DNA of 64,000 nucleotides from Geoanaerobacter pelophilus. GTDB taxonomy: Bacteria; Desulfobacterota; Desulfuromonadia; Geobacterales; DSM-12255. Below the pieces are notes generated by a model. That model had not been told where the DNA came from. It saw only the letters and a list, made by a program, of their open reading frames with translations, and did not search any database. The stretch's first letter is position 1; each line of letters opens with the position of its first letter. Of the stretch, positions 53,014-62,588 are shown piece after piece. The position numbers were made by a program, and so were the translations under genes. The stretch is from assembly GCF_018476885.1 (NCBI RefSeq), contig NZ_JAHCVJ010000001.1, positions 124,001-188,000 on the forward strand. Reading direction: 5' to 3'.

Positions 53014-53805
53014 TTAAACCGATTCTGCCTTAAGCCCTTCCAGCACAGCTTTTACCTCGGCAACCATCTCCTCGGCCTGCGGTGATGTTTCATAACGCAG
53101 ATATAACTCCAGATACTTGATTGCATCAGCTACTCTTTCCTGGTCCATGCTGAGGCTGCCCAAGGTAAGGTAGGCCAGGGTAAACTCCGGATCGAGCCTG
53201 ACAGCCTCCAGGCACTCATCCTCGGCCTCTTCCAGCTCTTCGAGATCGTAGTAAAGCTCTCCGAGATTAAAATGCGCGGCAGCATCTTCAGGGTCAATCT
53301 CGATCCCCTTGCTGAAAGCGGCAATGGCCTTCTCCTTCTCCCCCAAGCCATACCAGGCATCGCCAATTGCATTATAGGCAAAGACATTGTCCGGCTCAAT
53401 CTCCAGGGCCGTCTCATAGGCCTTGATCGCATCATCAACCCGCTCCATTTTACTGTAAACCAGCCCGATATTCACAAAGGCATCGGCGTTTTTCGGGTCG
53501 ATATCCACAACCTTCTTATACTGCTGAATCGCCCCCTTGTGGTCGCCAGTCTCAAAAAGCAGGTCGCCCAGCGAAATAAGAGCATCAACATCGTCAGGAG
53601 CAAGTGCTATGGCCCGCTGCAAGGCAACGATAGCCTCGTCGGTCTTGCCGGCAGCAGCAAGAGACTCGCCAAGATAGCAAAAGCCTTCGGCATGTTCCGG
53701 CTCGAGTTCGGTACATCTGCCGAATGCAGTAACAGCGCCCGAGTTATCGCCAGCCTCTGCCAGTGAAATCCCCTTTGCAAGGCACTCCTCAAAAGTAGCC
53801 CCCAT
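53014..53805 (-). CDS. TPR-repeat protein
   Basis: 263 aa made almost wholly of about seven tetratricopeptide repeats of 34 residues (for example VDALISLGDLLFETGDHKGA and VNIGLVYSKMERVDDAIKAY). Acidic and cytoplasmic (no signal). It acts as a protein-binding scaffold, partner unknown. Start at 53805 with AAGGAGAT just upstream. Confidence 0.88.
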   Translation of the reverse strand: MGATFEECLAKGISLAEAGDNSGAVTAFGRCTELEPEHAEGFCYLGESLAAAGKTDEAIVALQRAIALAPDDVDALISLGDLLFETGDHKGAIQQYKKVVDIDPKNADAFVNIGLVYSKMERVDDAIKAYETALEIEPDNVFAYNAIGDAWYGLGEKEKAIAAFSKGIEIDPEDAAAHFNLGELYYDLEELEEAEDECLEAVRLDPEFTLAYLTLGSLSMDQERVADAIKYLELYLRYETSPQAEEMVAEVKAVLEGLKAESV

Positions 53806-53904
53806 AAATTGTATCTCCTTTTCGTCAAATCAATTGCCCGAACTATATCAGAAGCAGGGCCAGAGCGCTACAAAAGCGCAAAAAAATATCCTCCCCCCTT
53901 TAAC

Positions 53905-53933
53905 TTGGGCATTTAGAAGTTACAATATATTAA
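53905..53933 (+). promoter_or_regulatory. Candidate promoter of ptsP
   Basis: TTGGGC (53905-53910), 17-bp spacer, TATTAA (53928-53933), about 25 bases before the ptsP start. Moderate match to sigma-70. Confidence 0.4.
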
Positions 53934-53958
53934 TTACAAATGAATCAAGGACATTTAT

Positions 53959-56301
53959 ATGCACCACGAACATGAGGCAATCGGCCTGCGCACCCTGGAA
54001 GATATCAGCGGACTGATCCTCCATTCCCACGATCTCCAGGAGACTCTCGACAATATCGTCAATCTGGTTGCCAGAAGGATGAAAAGCGATGTCTGCTCAA
54101 TTTACCTGTTGGAGCATGACGGGGAAACCTTGACTCTGCAGGCATCAAAAGGCCTTGCAAAATCCGCGATCGGCAAGATCACCATGAAGATCTCCGAGGG
54201 TCTCACTGGCTTGGTTGTTGAGCAGCGCGGCGTGGTCAACATCGAGAATGCGCCGGCCCATCCGCGCTACAAGTATTTCAAGGAAACCGGCGAAGAAAAG
54301 TTCACCTCATTTCTGGGGGTACCGCTGTTTGAGAGAAAAACGCCGGTCGGGGTCATTGTTGTTCAGACCAAAGAAGCCAGGAGCTTCACCCAGCACGAAA
54401 TAAGCACCATTGCCACCATCGCCTACCAGATCTCCAGTATCGTCATCAATGCCAAGCTGCTTGATTCGGTGCGATCAAAGGAAGAAGAGCGGGCGTTTTT
54501 TGAGCGCGAATTGGCAAGAGCACAGCAGGAAGCGGTTGGTAAAGAGCGCCAGCCTGCGAAAAACGGCAAGGAACAACGCCGGTCCATGACCGGCTCTTCG
54601 GCATCCCCCGGCTTCTGCTGGGGCAAGCTCTATATTTTGGATCACCAGGGGGAACGAAAAGGAACACGGACGGCGATAAAAGTCCTCTCCCGGGGAGAAG
54701 AAAAAAAGCGCTTTCTGGTTGCCTTGGAAAAGGCCAAAATCCAGACGCTTTACATGGAAAAACGGGTCGCTGCAACCCTTTCCAAGGAAGACGCCGCCAT
54801 CTTCCACTCCCACTTGATGATCATGGAAGACCGGGGGGTCACCGCCCGGATCATCGAGGCGATCGACAGTGATTGCGGGGCGGTAGCGGCAGTGGAAAGT
54901 GTCATCGACCACTATGTCACGGCATTTTCCAACATGGAAGACCCTTACCTGCGCCAGAGATCGGCCGACATGCTCGACATCGGGCGGAGGATCATCGACT
55001 GTCTTGAAGGGAAAGAGTCCCGCACCCGGCTCCGGGACAAAAAGATCATTGTCGCCGACGACATCCTCCCCTCGGATATGGCAACCCTGAACACCGACAA
55101 GGTGCTCGGCATTATCACCGAAAAGGGGGACGTGAACTCCCACGCCGCCATAATGGCCCGGTCGCTCGGCATTCCGGCAGTGCTGGGGATCGAAGGGCTG
55201 CTGAAAACAGTGCGCCCTAGGGATGAGGTGATCATTGACGGCACCTCCGGCCATATCTACATCAACCCCGATGCCGGCATAAAAACCGAATACGAAAGGC
55301 TGCAGCGAGACCACAGCCAGCGGCAGCGTGAACTGGAAGGGATGCGCGATCTTCCGGCCATAACAACCGATGGCTGCCGGATGAATCTCCGGGCAAACAT
55401 CGGCTTGCTGTCCGACATCAAGGTAGCCTTGGCCAACGGTGCCGCCGGGGTGGGACTCTACCGGACCGAATTCCCGTACATGGCAAGGAAATCCTTTCCC
55501 AACCGGGGTGAACAGTTCGAAATCTACAAAAAAATCCTGGAAGGATTCAGCGGCTTTCCGGTCAACATCCGGACCCTGGACATCGGAGGAGACAAAGGGC
55601 TCCCCTACTTCGACTATCCCAAGGAAGACAACCCGTTCATGGGGTGGCGCTCCATCAGGGTCTCACTGGACCGGCAGGACATCTTCCGTGACCAGCTGGC
55701 AGCAGTCCTGATGGCATCGGTACATGGCCAGGCAAGTCTGATGTTTCCCATGGTTTCCGGGATCGACGAAATCAGGCAAATAAAGGAGATCATCGGCGAG
55801 GTTTGTCTGGAGTTGCACCGTGCCGGAATTCCCTATTCCCAGGAGATGCAGCTGGGAATCATGATCGAGCTTCCGGCGGCCGTGCAGACGGCCCATATAC
55901 TGATACACGAAGTGGACTATTTCAGCATCGGCACCAACGACCTTATCCAGTACACCATGGCGGCCGACCGCAACAATCCGAAGGTGAAGCGCTATTATGA
56001 CCCGTTCCACCCGGCGGTTCTCCACGCAATCAAGCGGGTTGTGGACGTGGCAACCGCTGAAGAGAAACCGGTATCGATCTGCGGCGAAATGGCCTCCATC
56101 CCGATAGCAGCAGTACTGCTGCTGGGGATGGGAATTACCGATTTCAGCCTTTCCGCACCCGCCATCCCGGTAATAAAGCAGGTAATCAGGAAGGTCTCGC
56201 TGGAAACGGCCCGGGAAGTAGCGGCCCATGCCCTGTCCCTGGAAAGCGCCAGCAGCATCCATTCCTACCTGGAGATCATCACGTCCGAGCTAGGCCTTTG
56301 A
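53959..56301 (+). CDS. ptsP: Phosphoenolpyruvate-protein phosphotransferase PtsP (GAF + EI)
   Basis: 780 aa. N-terminal GAF domain (about 10-165, DVCSIYLLEHDGETLTL), short linker, then enzyme I: N-domain (about 200-340), the phospho-accepting His395 in GDVNSHAAIMARSLGIPAVLG, and the PEP-binding TIM barrel (about 450-720) with GLYRTEFPYMAR, GDKGLPYFDYPKE and SIGTNDLIQY. It starts the nitrogen-type phosphotransferase chain, phosphorylating an NPr-like HPr, with GAF sensing. Such chains regulate rather than transport. AAGGA lies 8 bases before the ATG. The 3' end overlaps the convergent thioesterase gene by 12 bp. Confidence 0.95.
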   Translation: MHHEHEAIGLRTLEDISGLILHSHDLQETLDNIVNLVARRMKSDVCSIYLLEHDGETLTLQASKGLAKSAIGKITMKISEGLTGLVVEQRGVVNIENAPAHPRYKYFKETGEEKFTSFLGVPLFERKTPVGVIVVQTKEARSFTQHEISTIATIAYQISSIVINAKLLDSVRSKEEERAFFERELARAQQEAVGKERQPAKNGKEQRRSMTGSSASPGFCWGKLYILDHQGERKGTRTAIKVLSRGEEKKRFLVALEKAKIQTLYMEKRVAATLSKEDAAIFHSHLMIMEDRGVTARIIEAIDSDCGAVAAVESVIDHYVTAFSNMEDPYLRQRSADMLDIGRRIIDCLEGKESRTRLRDKKIIVADDILPSDMATLNTDKVLGIITEKGDVNSHAAIMARSLGIPAVLGIEGLLKTVRPRDEVIIDGTSGHIYINPDAGIKTEYERLQRDHSQRQRELEGMRDLPAITTDGCRMNLRANIGLLSDIKVALANGAAGVGLYRTEFPYMARKSFPNRGEQFEIYKKILEGFSGFPVNIRTLDIGGDKGLPYFDYPKEDNPFMGWRSIRVSLDRQDIFRDQLAAVLMASVHGQASLMFPMVSGIDEIRQIKEIIGEVCLELHRAGIPYSQEMQLGIMIELPAAVQTAHILIHEVDYFSIGTNDLIQYTMAADRNNPKVKRYYDPFHPAVLHAIKRVVDVATAEEKPVSICGEMASIPIAAVLLLGMGITDFSLSAPAIPVIKQVIRKVSLETAREVAAHALSLESASSIHSYLEIITSELGL

Positions 56302-56739
56302 CCTCGGGATCTTGAACAGGGCGGTGAAGGTTGCCACCTTCACCCCCTGGAGATCAAACAGCTCCGCCACCCCTTTGAAGCTCCGTTCATCAAGCTGTTC
56401 CGCTGTTGCCACCGCTTTTAAGCCGCCGCCGACAACCGCTGCATGGAATTTGAGCGACAGTTCGGTAGTGACGAAATTGGTATCAACCGGCAGCAAGCTC
56501 TTGATCGCCATGGCAACCGCCGTGTCGCCAAGGGAAGTAACTGCTCCACCGTGCATCAACCCTTTCCCCTGGGCATGCTTTACCCTGAAAGGCATGGTAA
56601 GCACGGCTCTCCCTGCGCCGGCCTCTTCAATGGTCATCTCCAGGTACTCTTCAAACGGCGCGCAGGCAATCCAGCCAGGGAGAGCAAAGGGTAGCGCCTC
56701 TCCGGCAGTCACCGGCCTGTCGTATATTGCTTCATACAT
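56290..56739 (-). CDS. PaaI-type hotdog thioesterase
   Basis: 149 aa hotdog-fold protein. KHAQGKGLMHGGAVTSLGDTA is the central helix and catalytic region (HGG..TSLGD), followed by TTELSLKFHAAVVGG. It probably hydrolyses an acyl- or aryl-CoA; the substrate cannot be told from sequence. Its end overlaps ptsP on the other strand. Confidence 0.88.
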   Translation of the reverse strand: MYEAIYDRPVTAGEALPFALPGWIACAPFEEYLEMTIEEAGAGRAVLTMPFRVKHAQGKGLMHGGAVTSLGDTAVAMAIKSLLPVDTNFVTTELSLKFHAAVVGGGLKAVATAEQLDERSFKGVAELFDLQGVKVATFTALFKIPRSKA

Positions 56740-56761
56740 CCTTTATATTCTCCCGAAACAA

Positions 56762-57721
56762 CTATTTGATCTGGACCCCTTTGATGGCGTCGCCACCCTC
56801 GGCAATCGATTGGCTCAGACAGTCCTCAGCCTTAGTGAGCAACATCTGCATACTGAACCCTTCCTTCTCTCCGGTCGGGGTAAACCCTGAGACGCCGATG
56901 CTGGTGGACACTTTCAGCTCAGATTTAAGGTTAGCCAACACCTGCGAGCCAATTCTGATCTTGAGCCTCTTGGCAAGAATCATGGCCCCCTGGGCATCGG
57001 TCTCCGGCAGTACCGCAACAAATCGGTCTTCCGAGTAACGCGCAATCCAGTCGATCTCCTTGCGTACCGACTCGAGCAGGCAACCGGCGCTGCTCTTGAG
57101 GAGCAGATCGCCAGCAAGAAAGCCATTAGTCGTAATCATCTGATCCAGGCAATCGATACTGATCATGATCACCGACAGCGCACGGCCATAGCGATAGGCC
57201 CGCTTGATCTCCGATGGAATCCGCTCTTCCATGTAGCGCCGGTTGAAAACTCCAGTCAGCGAATCGACCAGCGAAAGACTTTCAACCTGCCGGGCAAAGT
57301 CGTTGAGCTTGCTCTCAAGCTCGATAATCCGTCGTCCGGTCTTGATTCTGGTCAACAGTTCCTGTTGATGGGGAGGTTTAACCAGGTATTCATCAGCCCC
57401 GGCGTCCAGCCCGGCAATAAGGTCATTCTTTGACCCCTGCGAGGTGAGCAGGATGATGTAGGTGTACCGTCCAGAATCATCGGCACGAATCGCCTTGCAC
57501 AGTTCCAGGCCATCCATCTCCGGCATTACCCAGTCGGTCATGACAATGGGGAAATAACCACCCCGGAAGGTCTCCAGCGCCTCATGACCGTTCCGGGCGG
57601 TGACCACCTGATACCCTGCAGCCTTGAGACTCGCCTCGATGATGGTTCTCATGAAATTATCGTCGTCAACAATCAGTATTGGATGCTGGAACGGGTGCAA
57701 CAATGGAGAGTCGTCATTCAT
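56762..57721 (-). CDS. Response regulator with GGDEF-type output domain, active site degenerate
   Basis: 319 aa. Receiver domain (about 13-130) with phosphoacceptor Asp in IVMTDWVMPEMDG and KPP loop; then a GGDEF domain (about 155-315) with VDSLTGVFNRRYMEERI. The signature reads SEDRF (ARYSEDRFVAVLPETD) in place of GGDEF, so c-di-GMP synthesis is doubtful. It might act as a c-di-GMP receptor or scaffold. No second-domain partner kinase is adjacent. Confidence 0.86.
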   Translation of the reverse strand: MNDDSPLLHPFQHPILIVDDDNFMRTIIEASLKAAGYQVVTARNGHEALETFRGGYFPIVMTDWVMPEMDGLELCKAIRADDSGRYTYIILLTSQGSKNDLIAGLDAGADEYLVKPPHQQELLTRIKTGRRIIELESKLNDFARQVESLSLVDSLTGVFNRRYMEERIPSEIKRAYRYGRALSVIMISIDCLDQMITTNGFLAGDLLLKSSAGCLLESVRKEIDWIARYSEDRFVAVLPETDAQGAMILAKRLKIRIGSQVLANLKSELKVSTSIGVSGFTPTGEKEGFSMQMLLTKAEDCLSQSIAEGGDAIKGVQIK

Positions 57722-57765
57722 CGGAAACCTCGCAATTATTGACGGTACAAGTCACTGCCAATCAC

Positions 57766-58203
57766 TTATTCCAGCGCCGAGGTGCATTGCGGACAGCGTT
57801 TGGCTGCGAGCGGGATGGCCACGCAGCAGAAAGGACAATCCTTGGTATTGGGGGGTGCCGGTGCCGGCTCTTTCCTGAACCGGTTGATCTGCTTGATCAC
57901 CATGAAAATAACAAAGGCGATAATCACAAAATCAATGATGGTATTGATGAACAAGCCGTAACTGATAACCGGCGCACCGGCGTCCTTGGCGGCTTTCAGC
58001 GTGGTAAACCCCTTGCCGGAGAGGTCGACAAAGAGATCGGAGAAATTCACTTTCCCCATGAGCAGCCCTAAAGGGGGCATGACTACGTCACTGACAAAGG
58101 AAGTAACGATTTTGCCGAAGGCCCCGCCAATAATGACACCGACAGCCAGGTCAACCACGTTACCTTTGACGGCAAAGGCCTTGAACTCCTGCAGCACTGA
58201 CAT
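57766..58203 (-). CDS. mscL: Large-conductance mechanosensitive channel MscL with C-terminal zinc ribbon
   Basis: 145 aa from the ATG at 58203 after AAGGGGG; the frame extends to 58293. N-terminal [26 protein letters not shown] is the MscL pore helix, second helix about 77-97. The C-terminal cytoplasmic tail ends in a CPFC..CPQC zinc ribbon, replacing the usual simple helix bundle. It opens on hypoosmotic shock. Confidence 0.94.
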   Translation of the reverse strand: MSVLQEFKAFAVKGNVVDLAVGVIIGGAFGKIVTSFVSDVVMPPLGLLMGKVNFSDLFVDLSGKGFTTLKAAKDAGAPVISYGLFINTIIDFVIIAFVIFMVIKQINRFRKEPAPAPPNTKDCPFCCVAIPLAAKRCPQCTSALE

Positions 58204-58339
58204 GACAACCCCCTTTTTTGACGGAAATGGCAAAAATAATCGGACTACTCTCAGCAACAGCTTCGAGGTACTGCCACCAAAAACCGGCAGCAAAGTCTGC
58301 CCCTTGCAGGGTTATTGCTCCATTATATCGCGACTTTGA

Positions 58340-59623
58340 TTATTTTCCTCCAAGTGCCCCCATATGCTCCAGCGGCTCACCTTCGGCAAAGACCTTGATA
58401 ACGCCGAATTCGCCGTCATAACCAGGTTTCCTGATCACCCTGCCGCTTCTGATCCGGTCGACCGCCTCGCCAAGCACCGGAGAAAACTGGCTGATTTCGG
58501 GAAGTTCCGCATTGAGCAGCAGCTCGAACTCGGAGCCGAACCGGGCTATAATCCGGCAGTAGCGCTCAGCCACTTTTTTTGAAGCGACCCCTACCCCCAG
58601 GATCTCGGCAACTATTTCCGGCAAAGGTATCAGACTGAATACTGCCGGGGCATTATCTCCATAAAGCGGAAGCTTTCGATCCGCCAGTTCCAGAAGCCGA
58701 TGCTGCACCCCGATGGTCAAGCCCCTGCCGCAAACTGGACAGATGCCATTGGCGCGCCGTGATTCGTGCGGCTCCAGACAGACCTTGCACTCCCGGTGAC
58801 CGTCGGCATGGTACTTACCCTCTTCCGGGAAAAACTCGATCGTGGCGGCAAAGGTTTTTCGGCTATTCTCTCTGACGGCCTGCCAGAGGGAAAAGTAGTC
58901 AAAGCCGGTAGTAAAGAGATTGGCCTCGCGACCCAGCTTCTGGGGGGAATGACAGTCGGAATTTGAGATCAGAGAAAACCGGTCGAGCCGGGAGATGAGC
59001 CGGTTCATTGCCGGATCGGAAGAGAGGCCGGTCTCAAGGGCAAAGACATGATGGGCCAGGTCGCCGAAACATTCCTCTACAGAGTCGAACCCTGACTTTG
59101 AGCCGAAAATGGAGAACCACGGCGTCCAGATATGGGCAGGGACCAGGACCCCATCCGGCGCCTCTTCCAGGAGGATCTCCAGCAGATCGCGCGAGTCCAG
59201 CCCCAGAATCGGGCGACCATCGGATACCACATTGCCGATTGCTGCCAGCCGGGAGTTGACCCGCTCTGCCGATGCAACATCCGGCACATAAAGGAGGTTA
59301 TGGACCTTGCGCACCTTGCCTGCGCGTTTGTAGATGCAGCTTACCTCGGCGGAAAGGAGAAACCGGACGTCTGCCGGGGAAGCTGCCACGTCAGGCAGTG
59401 CCCCAGGCGCGACGCGCCCTTGTTTGAGCCGAAGAAAACCGGGCTCCGCCGGTTCAAGCTCTTCTTTCAGGCTATTGATCCAGGCGGGGTGGGTAAAGTC
59501 GCCACTGCCGACGACATTGATCCCCTTGACTGCGGCCCAGCCGGCAAGTCCTGCCAGGCTGCTTGCTTTGCTGGTGGCCCGTGAATGCGGTGAATGGATA
59601 TGGAGATCCGCGATATAGTTCAC
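58340..59623 (-). CDS. EndoQ-like PHP-domain DNA repair nuclease
   Basis: 427 aa starting at GTG 59623, overlapping the uracil-DNA glycosylase stop as GTGA. PHP-domain metal motif DLHIHSPHSRAT (residues 6-17), GSGDFTHPAW, and SDCHSPQ, plus a zinc motif (CKVC..CPVCGR, about 283-305) and a C-terminal helix-hairpin-type region. These features match endonuclease Q, which nicks DNA 5' to uracil, hypoxanthine and AP sites. It is next to a uracil-DNA glycosylase on the same strand, an attractive repair pair. Other PHP proteins are an alternative. Confidence 0.85.
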   Translation of the reverse strand: MNYIADLHIHSPHSRATSKASSLAGLAGWAAVKGINVVGSGDFTHPAWINSLKEELEPAEPGFLRLKQGRVAPGALPDVAASPADVRFLLSAEVSCIYKRAGKVRKVHNLLYVPDVASAERVNSRLAAIGNVVSDGRPILGLDSRDLLEILLEEAPDGVLVPAHIWTPWFSIFGSKSGFDSVEECFGDLAHHVFALETGLSSDPAMNRLISRLDRFSLISNSDCHSPQKLGREANLFTTGFDYFSLWQAVRENSRKTFAATIEFFPEEGKYHADGHRECKVCLEPHESRRANGICPVCGRGLTIGVQHRLLELADRKLPLYGDNAPAVFSLIPLPEIVAEILGVGVASKKVAERYCRIIARFGSEFELLLNAELPEISQFSPVLGEAVDRIRSGRVIRKPGYDGEFGVIKVFAEGEPLEHMGALGGK

Positions 59624-60435
59624 GGTTGCTCGACACCAGCAGCACCGGTCTTTTGCGCAGGGAGTTCCATCCCGATCTTCTTCATCACCTGCTTCATATC
59701 CTCCCAGACGTCGCGCTTCAGTGCCGGGTCACGCAGCAGGGCCGCCGGATGGAAGGTCGGCATCAATGGTATGCCGTGATAATCCTGGAAAGCCCCCCGC
59801 AGCCTTGAAATCGGGGTTTTGACTCCAAGCAGGGTCTGCGCTGCGAACTTGCCCAGAGCGACTATTGCCGACGGGTTGATCGCCTTGACCTGCCGCAACA
59901 TAAACGACGAACAAGCCTCGATCTCCGAAGGAAGCGGGTCCCGGTTCTGGGGCGGACGGCATTTAACAACATTGCAGATATAAACATCGCTTCGCGTGAG
60001 CCCCATCGCCTCGATGATCTTGGTCAACAGCTTGCCAGCCTCGCCGACGAAAGGTTCTCCCTGCAGGTCCTCGTCCCGGCCCGGCCCCTCGCCAACGAAA
60101 ACCAAGCGCGCATTGGGATTGCCGACACCGAACACCAGGTTGGTGCGGGTGTTCCCCAACTGGCATCGCCGGCAATCTCCGAGATCAAGACGGATCATGT
60201 CGAGAGTCTCAGCGCCCGCCATCCCGTCAATGATATCAGGCGGCGGACCAAGTAACATGTCACGTTCCGCTGCAGAGACCAGCGGAGAAACGGTGAGGGG
60301 AAGTTCGTCCACTCCGCTTTCACTGAGGTCTGCAAGGTATGCCTTTACCGAAGCAAGTACCGATTCCGCCTCTTCGGCGACACCAGCCACAGCTCCCTTT
60401 ACATTAGCGGTATTTTGAATTAAGGTATTAGACAT
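59620..60435 (-). CDS. Uracil-DNA glycosylase family 4 (iron-sulfur type)
   Basis: 271 aa from the ATG at 60435 after AGGAG; longer frame to 60591 is not needed. An N-terminal disordered stretch (about 1-65) precedes the core with cysteines for the [4Fe-4S] cluster (CRRCQLG, then NVVKCRP and EACSSF), the water-activating motif GEGPGRDED, and the DNA-binding HPAALLRDP end. It removes uracil from DNA, working beside the EndoQ-like gene. Its start codon overlaps that of the divergent phospholipase gene. Confidence 0.93.
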   Translation of the reverse strand: MSNTLIQNTANVKGAVAGVAEEAESVLASVKAYLADLSESGVDELPLTVSPLVSAAERDMLLGPPPDIIDGMAGAETLDMIRLDLGDCRRCQLGNTRTNLVFGVGNPNARLVFVGEGPGRDEDLQGEPFVGEAGKLLTKIIEAMGLTRSDVYICNVVKCRPPQNRDPLPSEIEACSSFMLRQVKAINPSAIVALGKFAAQTLLGVKTPISRLRGAFQDYHGIPLMPTFHPAALLRDPALKRDVWEDMKQVMKKIGMELPAQKTGAAGVEQP

Positions 60436-61342
60436 GCACGCTCTCCTGTTCGCGCTGCTTGCAGTTCTGGCCATACCCTCTTCGGCATTTGCCTGGGGAG
60501 GGGGAACCCACCTCCTGCTAGGCACATACGCCCTGAATAATCTTTCTCTGCTCCCGTCAACCATAGCTTCTATCATTGGCGCATATCCCAACGATTTTCT
60601 CTACGGCTGCCTGGCCGCTGATATCACGGTAGGGAAAAAGTTCACTCATTTCCTGCTGAACTGCCATCGCTGGCGTGTCGGCCAGAAAGTCCTGAGCCAT
60701 GCCGCTACCGACCAGCAAAAGGCCTGTGCTTATGGCTATCTGGCGCATCTGGCGGCAGACACCATCGCCCACAACTACTATGTCCCGTTGCAGACAATCG
60801 GCAGTTTTTCCACCCTTACCCTGAAGCACGCTTACTGGGAAGTGAGATTCGACAGCTTCGTTGATCGCGAGATCTGGGAAACTGGCAAGACCGTGGCGCG
60901 GGATCATTTTGAAGACAACGACGAACTGCTCAGAAGCGTCGTTGCCAGCACCCTGTTCTCGTTTGGTACCAACAAGCGGATTTTTAATTCCATTATGCTG
61001 CTGACCCGTCTGGAAAAGTGGCAGCAAGCGATCCGAACGCTCAACGAGGCTTCCCGGTTCAGCCTGGAAGAAGGCGAGCGGGATGAATTCCTCGAACTCT
61101 CCAAAACAGCGGTTCTTGATGTTCTCGGCGACATGGAAGGGTCGTGTTACCTGGCAGCAGACCCCACCGGTGAACGAGCCATCACAGCAGCAGAGGGGAT
61201 CAGAAAAAATCTGCGGCTGCTTTACCGAAGCGGTAAAATTTCCAGGGAAGACGCCAACTCGCAGGTCGAGGAGATCGGTAACAAGCTACGCGATGCAATC
61301 TGCGACCCTGACCTGCTCAGGGAGATTCTGGCGGCAGCGTGA
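60434..61342 (+). CDS. Zinc-dependent phospholipase C-like exported protein
   Basis: 302 aa. Signal peptide (about 1-19, ending SSAFA-WG), immediately followed by a Trp and a metal-binding His as in PLC-type zinc hydrolases (WGGGTHLLLG), with HFLLNCHRW and YLAHLAADTIAHNYYVP supplying His/Asp ligands. The remaining half is helical. Resembles the S1/P1-PLC fold found in many Deltaproteobacteria; the substrate is not known. Its ATG overlaps that of the uracil-DNA glycosylase (CATG), see the findings. AAGG lies 8 bases upstream. Confidence 0.83.
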   Translation: MHALLFALLAVLAIPSSAFAWGGGTHLLLGTYALNNLSLLPSTIASIIGAYPNDFLYGCLAADITVGKKFTHFLLNCHRWRVGQKVLSHAATDQQKACAYGYLAHLAADTIAHNYYVPLQTIGSFSTLTLKHAYWEVRFDSFVDREIWETGKTVARDHFEDNDELLRSVVASTLFSFGTNKRIFNSIMLLTRLEKWQQAIRTLNEASRFSLEEGERDEFLELSKTAVLDVLGDMEGSCYLAADPTGERAITAAEGIRKNLRLLYRSGKISREDANSQVEEIGNKLRDAICDPDLLREILAAA

Positions 61343-61354
61343 TGCTGACGACCA

Positions 61355-62557
61355 TCAATCACTGCTCCGGCTCTTCAAAAGCAGGATTCGATCGATGATG
61401 AAGTCAGCCAGATTATCCTTGGACATTATCCCCGGCTCCTCGACTCTCCCATCCCGATAAAGAATCCGCACAATATTGGTATCCAGATCAAACCCTGCCC
61501 CCGGCTCACCGATATCGTTGGCAACAATCATATCCAGATTCTTCTTTTCCAGCTTTTTCCCGGCATTGGCCAGCAAATCGTCAGTCTCAGCAGCAAACCC
61601 CACCACGATCGCCCCTTGTTTCGATTGGCCGATCTCTGCCAGGATATCGGGATTCTTTTCCAGTTCGATTGAGAGCGCCCCGTCCGATTTCTTTATTTTC
61701 GATCCGGCTCGCTTTACCGGCCGGTAATCCGCCACTGCCGCAGACTTGACCACGATGCCGGCCTCGGCTACCCGCGACATAACGGCATCGCGCATTTCAA
61801 CTGCCGTTTTTACCCGCACCGTTTCCACGCCGTAAGGCGACTCAAGGCATACCGGACCGCTGACCAGAATTACCTTTGCCCCTCTGCGCCTTGCTGCGCG
61901 GGCAATGGCATATCCCATCTTACCGGAAGAGTGGTTGCTGACAAAACGCACCGGGTCGATCTCTTCCCTGGTGGGACCGGCCGTCACCAGCACGGTTTCC
62001 CCGGCCAGGTCCTGCCTGGCGAGGAGAGCTATTGCCGCCTCGCAAATTACGACAGGCTCCTGCATCTTCCCTTTGCCTTCCCAGCCGCAGGCGAGCTGAC
62101 CGGTAACCGGATCAACAAACCGGTAGCCGCTGCTGCGCAGTTTCTGTTCGTTTTCCTGGTAGATCGGGTTATCAAACATATTGCAGTTCATGGCCGGCGC
62201 AATCAGCACCGGGGCCTTGGTCGCCATGATCGTTGTGGTGAGCAGGTCATCGGCGATGCCATTGGCAACCTTGCCGATGAAATTTGCCGTTGCCGGAGCC
62301 ACCAGAAACAGATCAGCCCGATCAGCCAGAGAGATGTGGCCGATCTCCTGCTCGGAAATCAGGTTGAACAGCTCCAGATGGACCGGATTGCCGGAAAGGG
62401 TCTGAAAGGTAAGCGGTGCCACAAACTCGGTGGCCGCTTTGGTCATGATGACATGCACCACGGCGCCGGCCTTGGTCAGCAGGCGCAGCAGCTCAACCGC
62501 CTTGTAGGCGGCAATACCGCCGGTCACCCCGAGGATTACTATTTTACCTTTCAGCAT
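61355..62557 (-). CDS. coaBC: Bifunctional CoaBC: PPC decarboxylase / PPC synthetase
   Basis: 400 aa from the ATG at 62557 after GGGG; the frame extends to 62644. N-terminal CoaC flavoprotein half (about 1-180, [32 protein letters not shown]) and C-terminal CoaB half (about 185-400) with [26 protein letters not shown] and VANDIG. It converts 4'-phosphopantothenate to 4'-phosphopantetheine for coenzyme A. It converges with the phospholipase-like gene (12-bp gap). Confidence 0.97.
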   Translation of the reverse strand: MLKGKIVILGVTGGIAAYKAVELLRLLTKAGAVVHVIMTKAATEFVAPLTFQTLSGNPVHLELFNLISEQEIGHISLADRADLFLVAPATANFIGKVANGIADDLLTTTIMATKAPVLIAPAMNCNMFDNPIYQENEQKLRSSGYRFVDPVTGQLACGWEGKGKMQEPVVICEAAIALLARQDLAGETVLVTAGPTREEIDPVRFVSNHSSGKMGYAIARAARRRGAKVILVSGPVCLESPYGVETVRVKTAVEMRDAVMSRVAEAGIVVKSAAVADYRPVKRAGSKIKKSDGALSIELEKNPDILAEIGQSKQGAIVVGFAAETDDLLANAGKKLEKKNLDMIVANDIGEPGAGFDLDTNIVRILYRDGRVEEPGIMSKDNLADFIIDRILLLKSRSSD

Positions 62558-62588
62558 ATGCTTACCCCGATCCATTTTGCGAGGCCGC

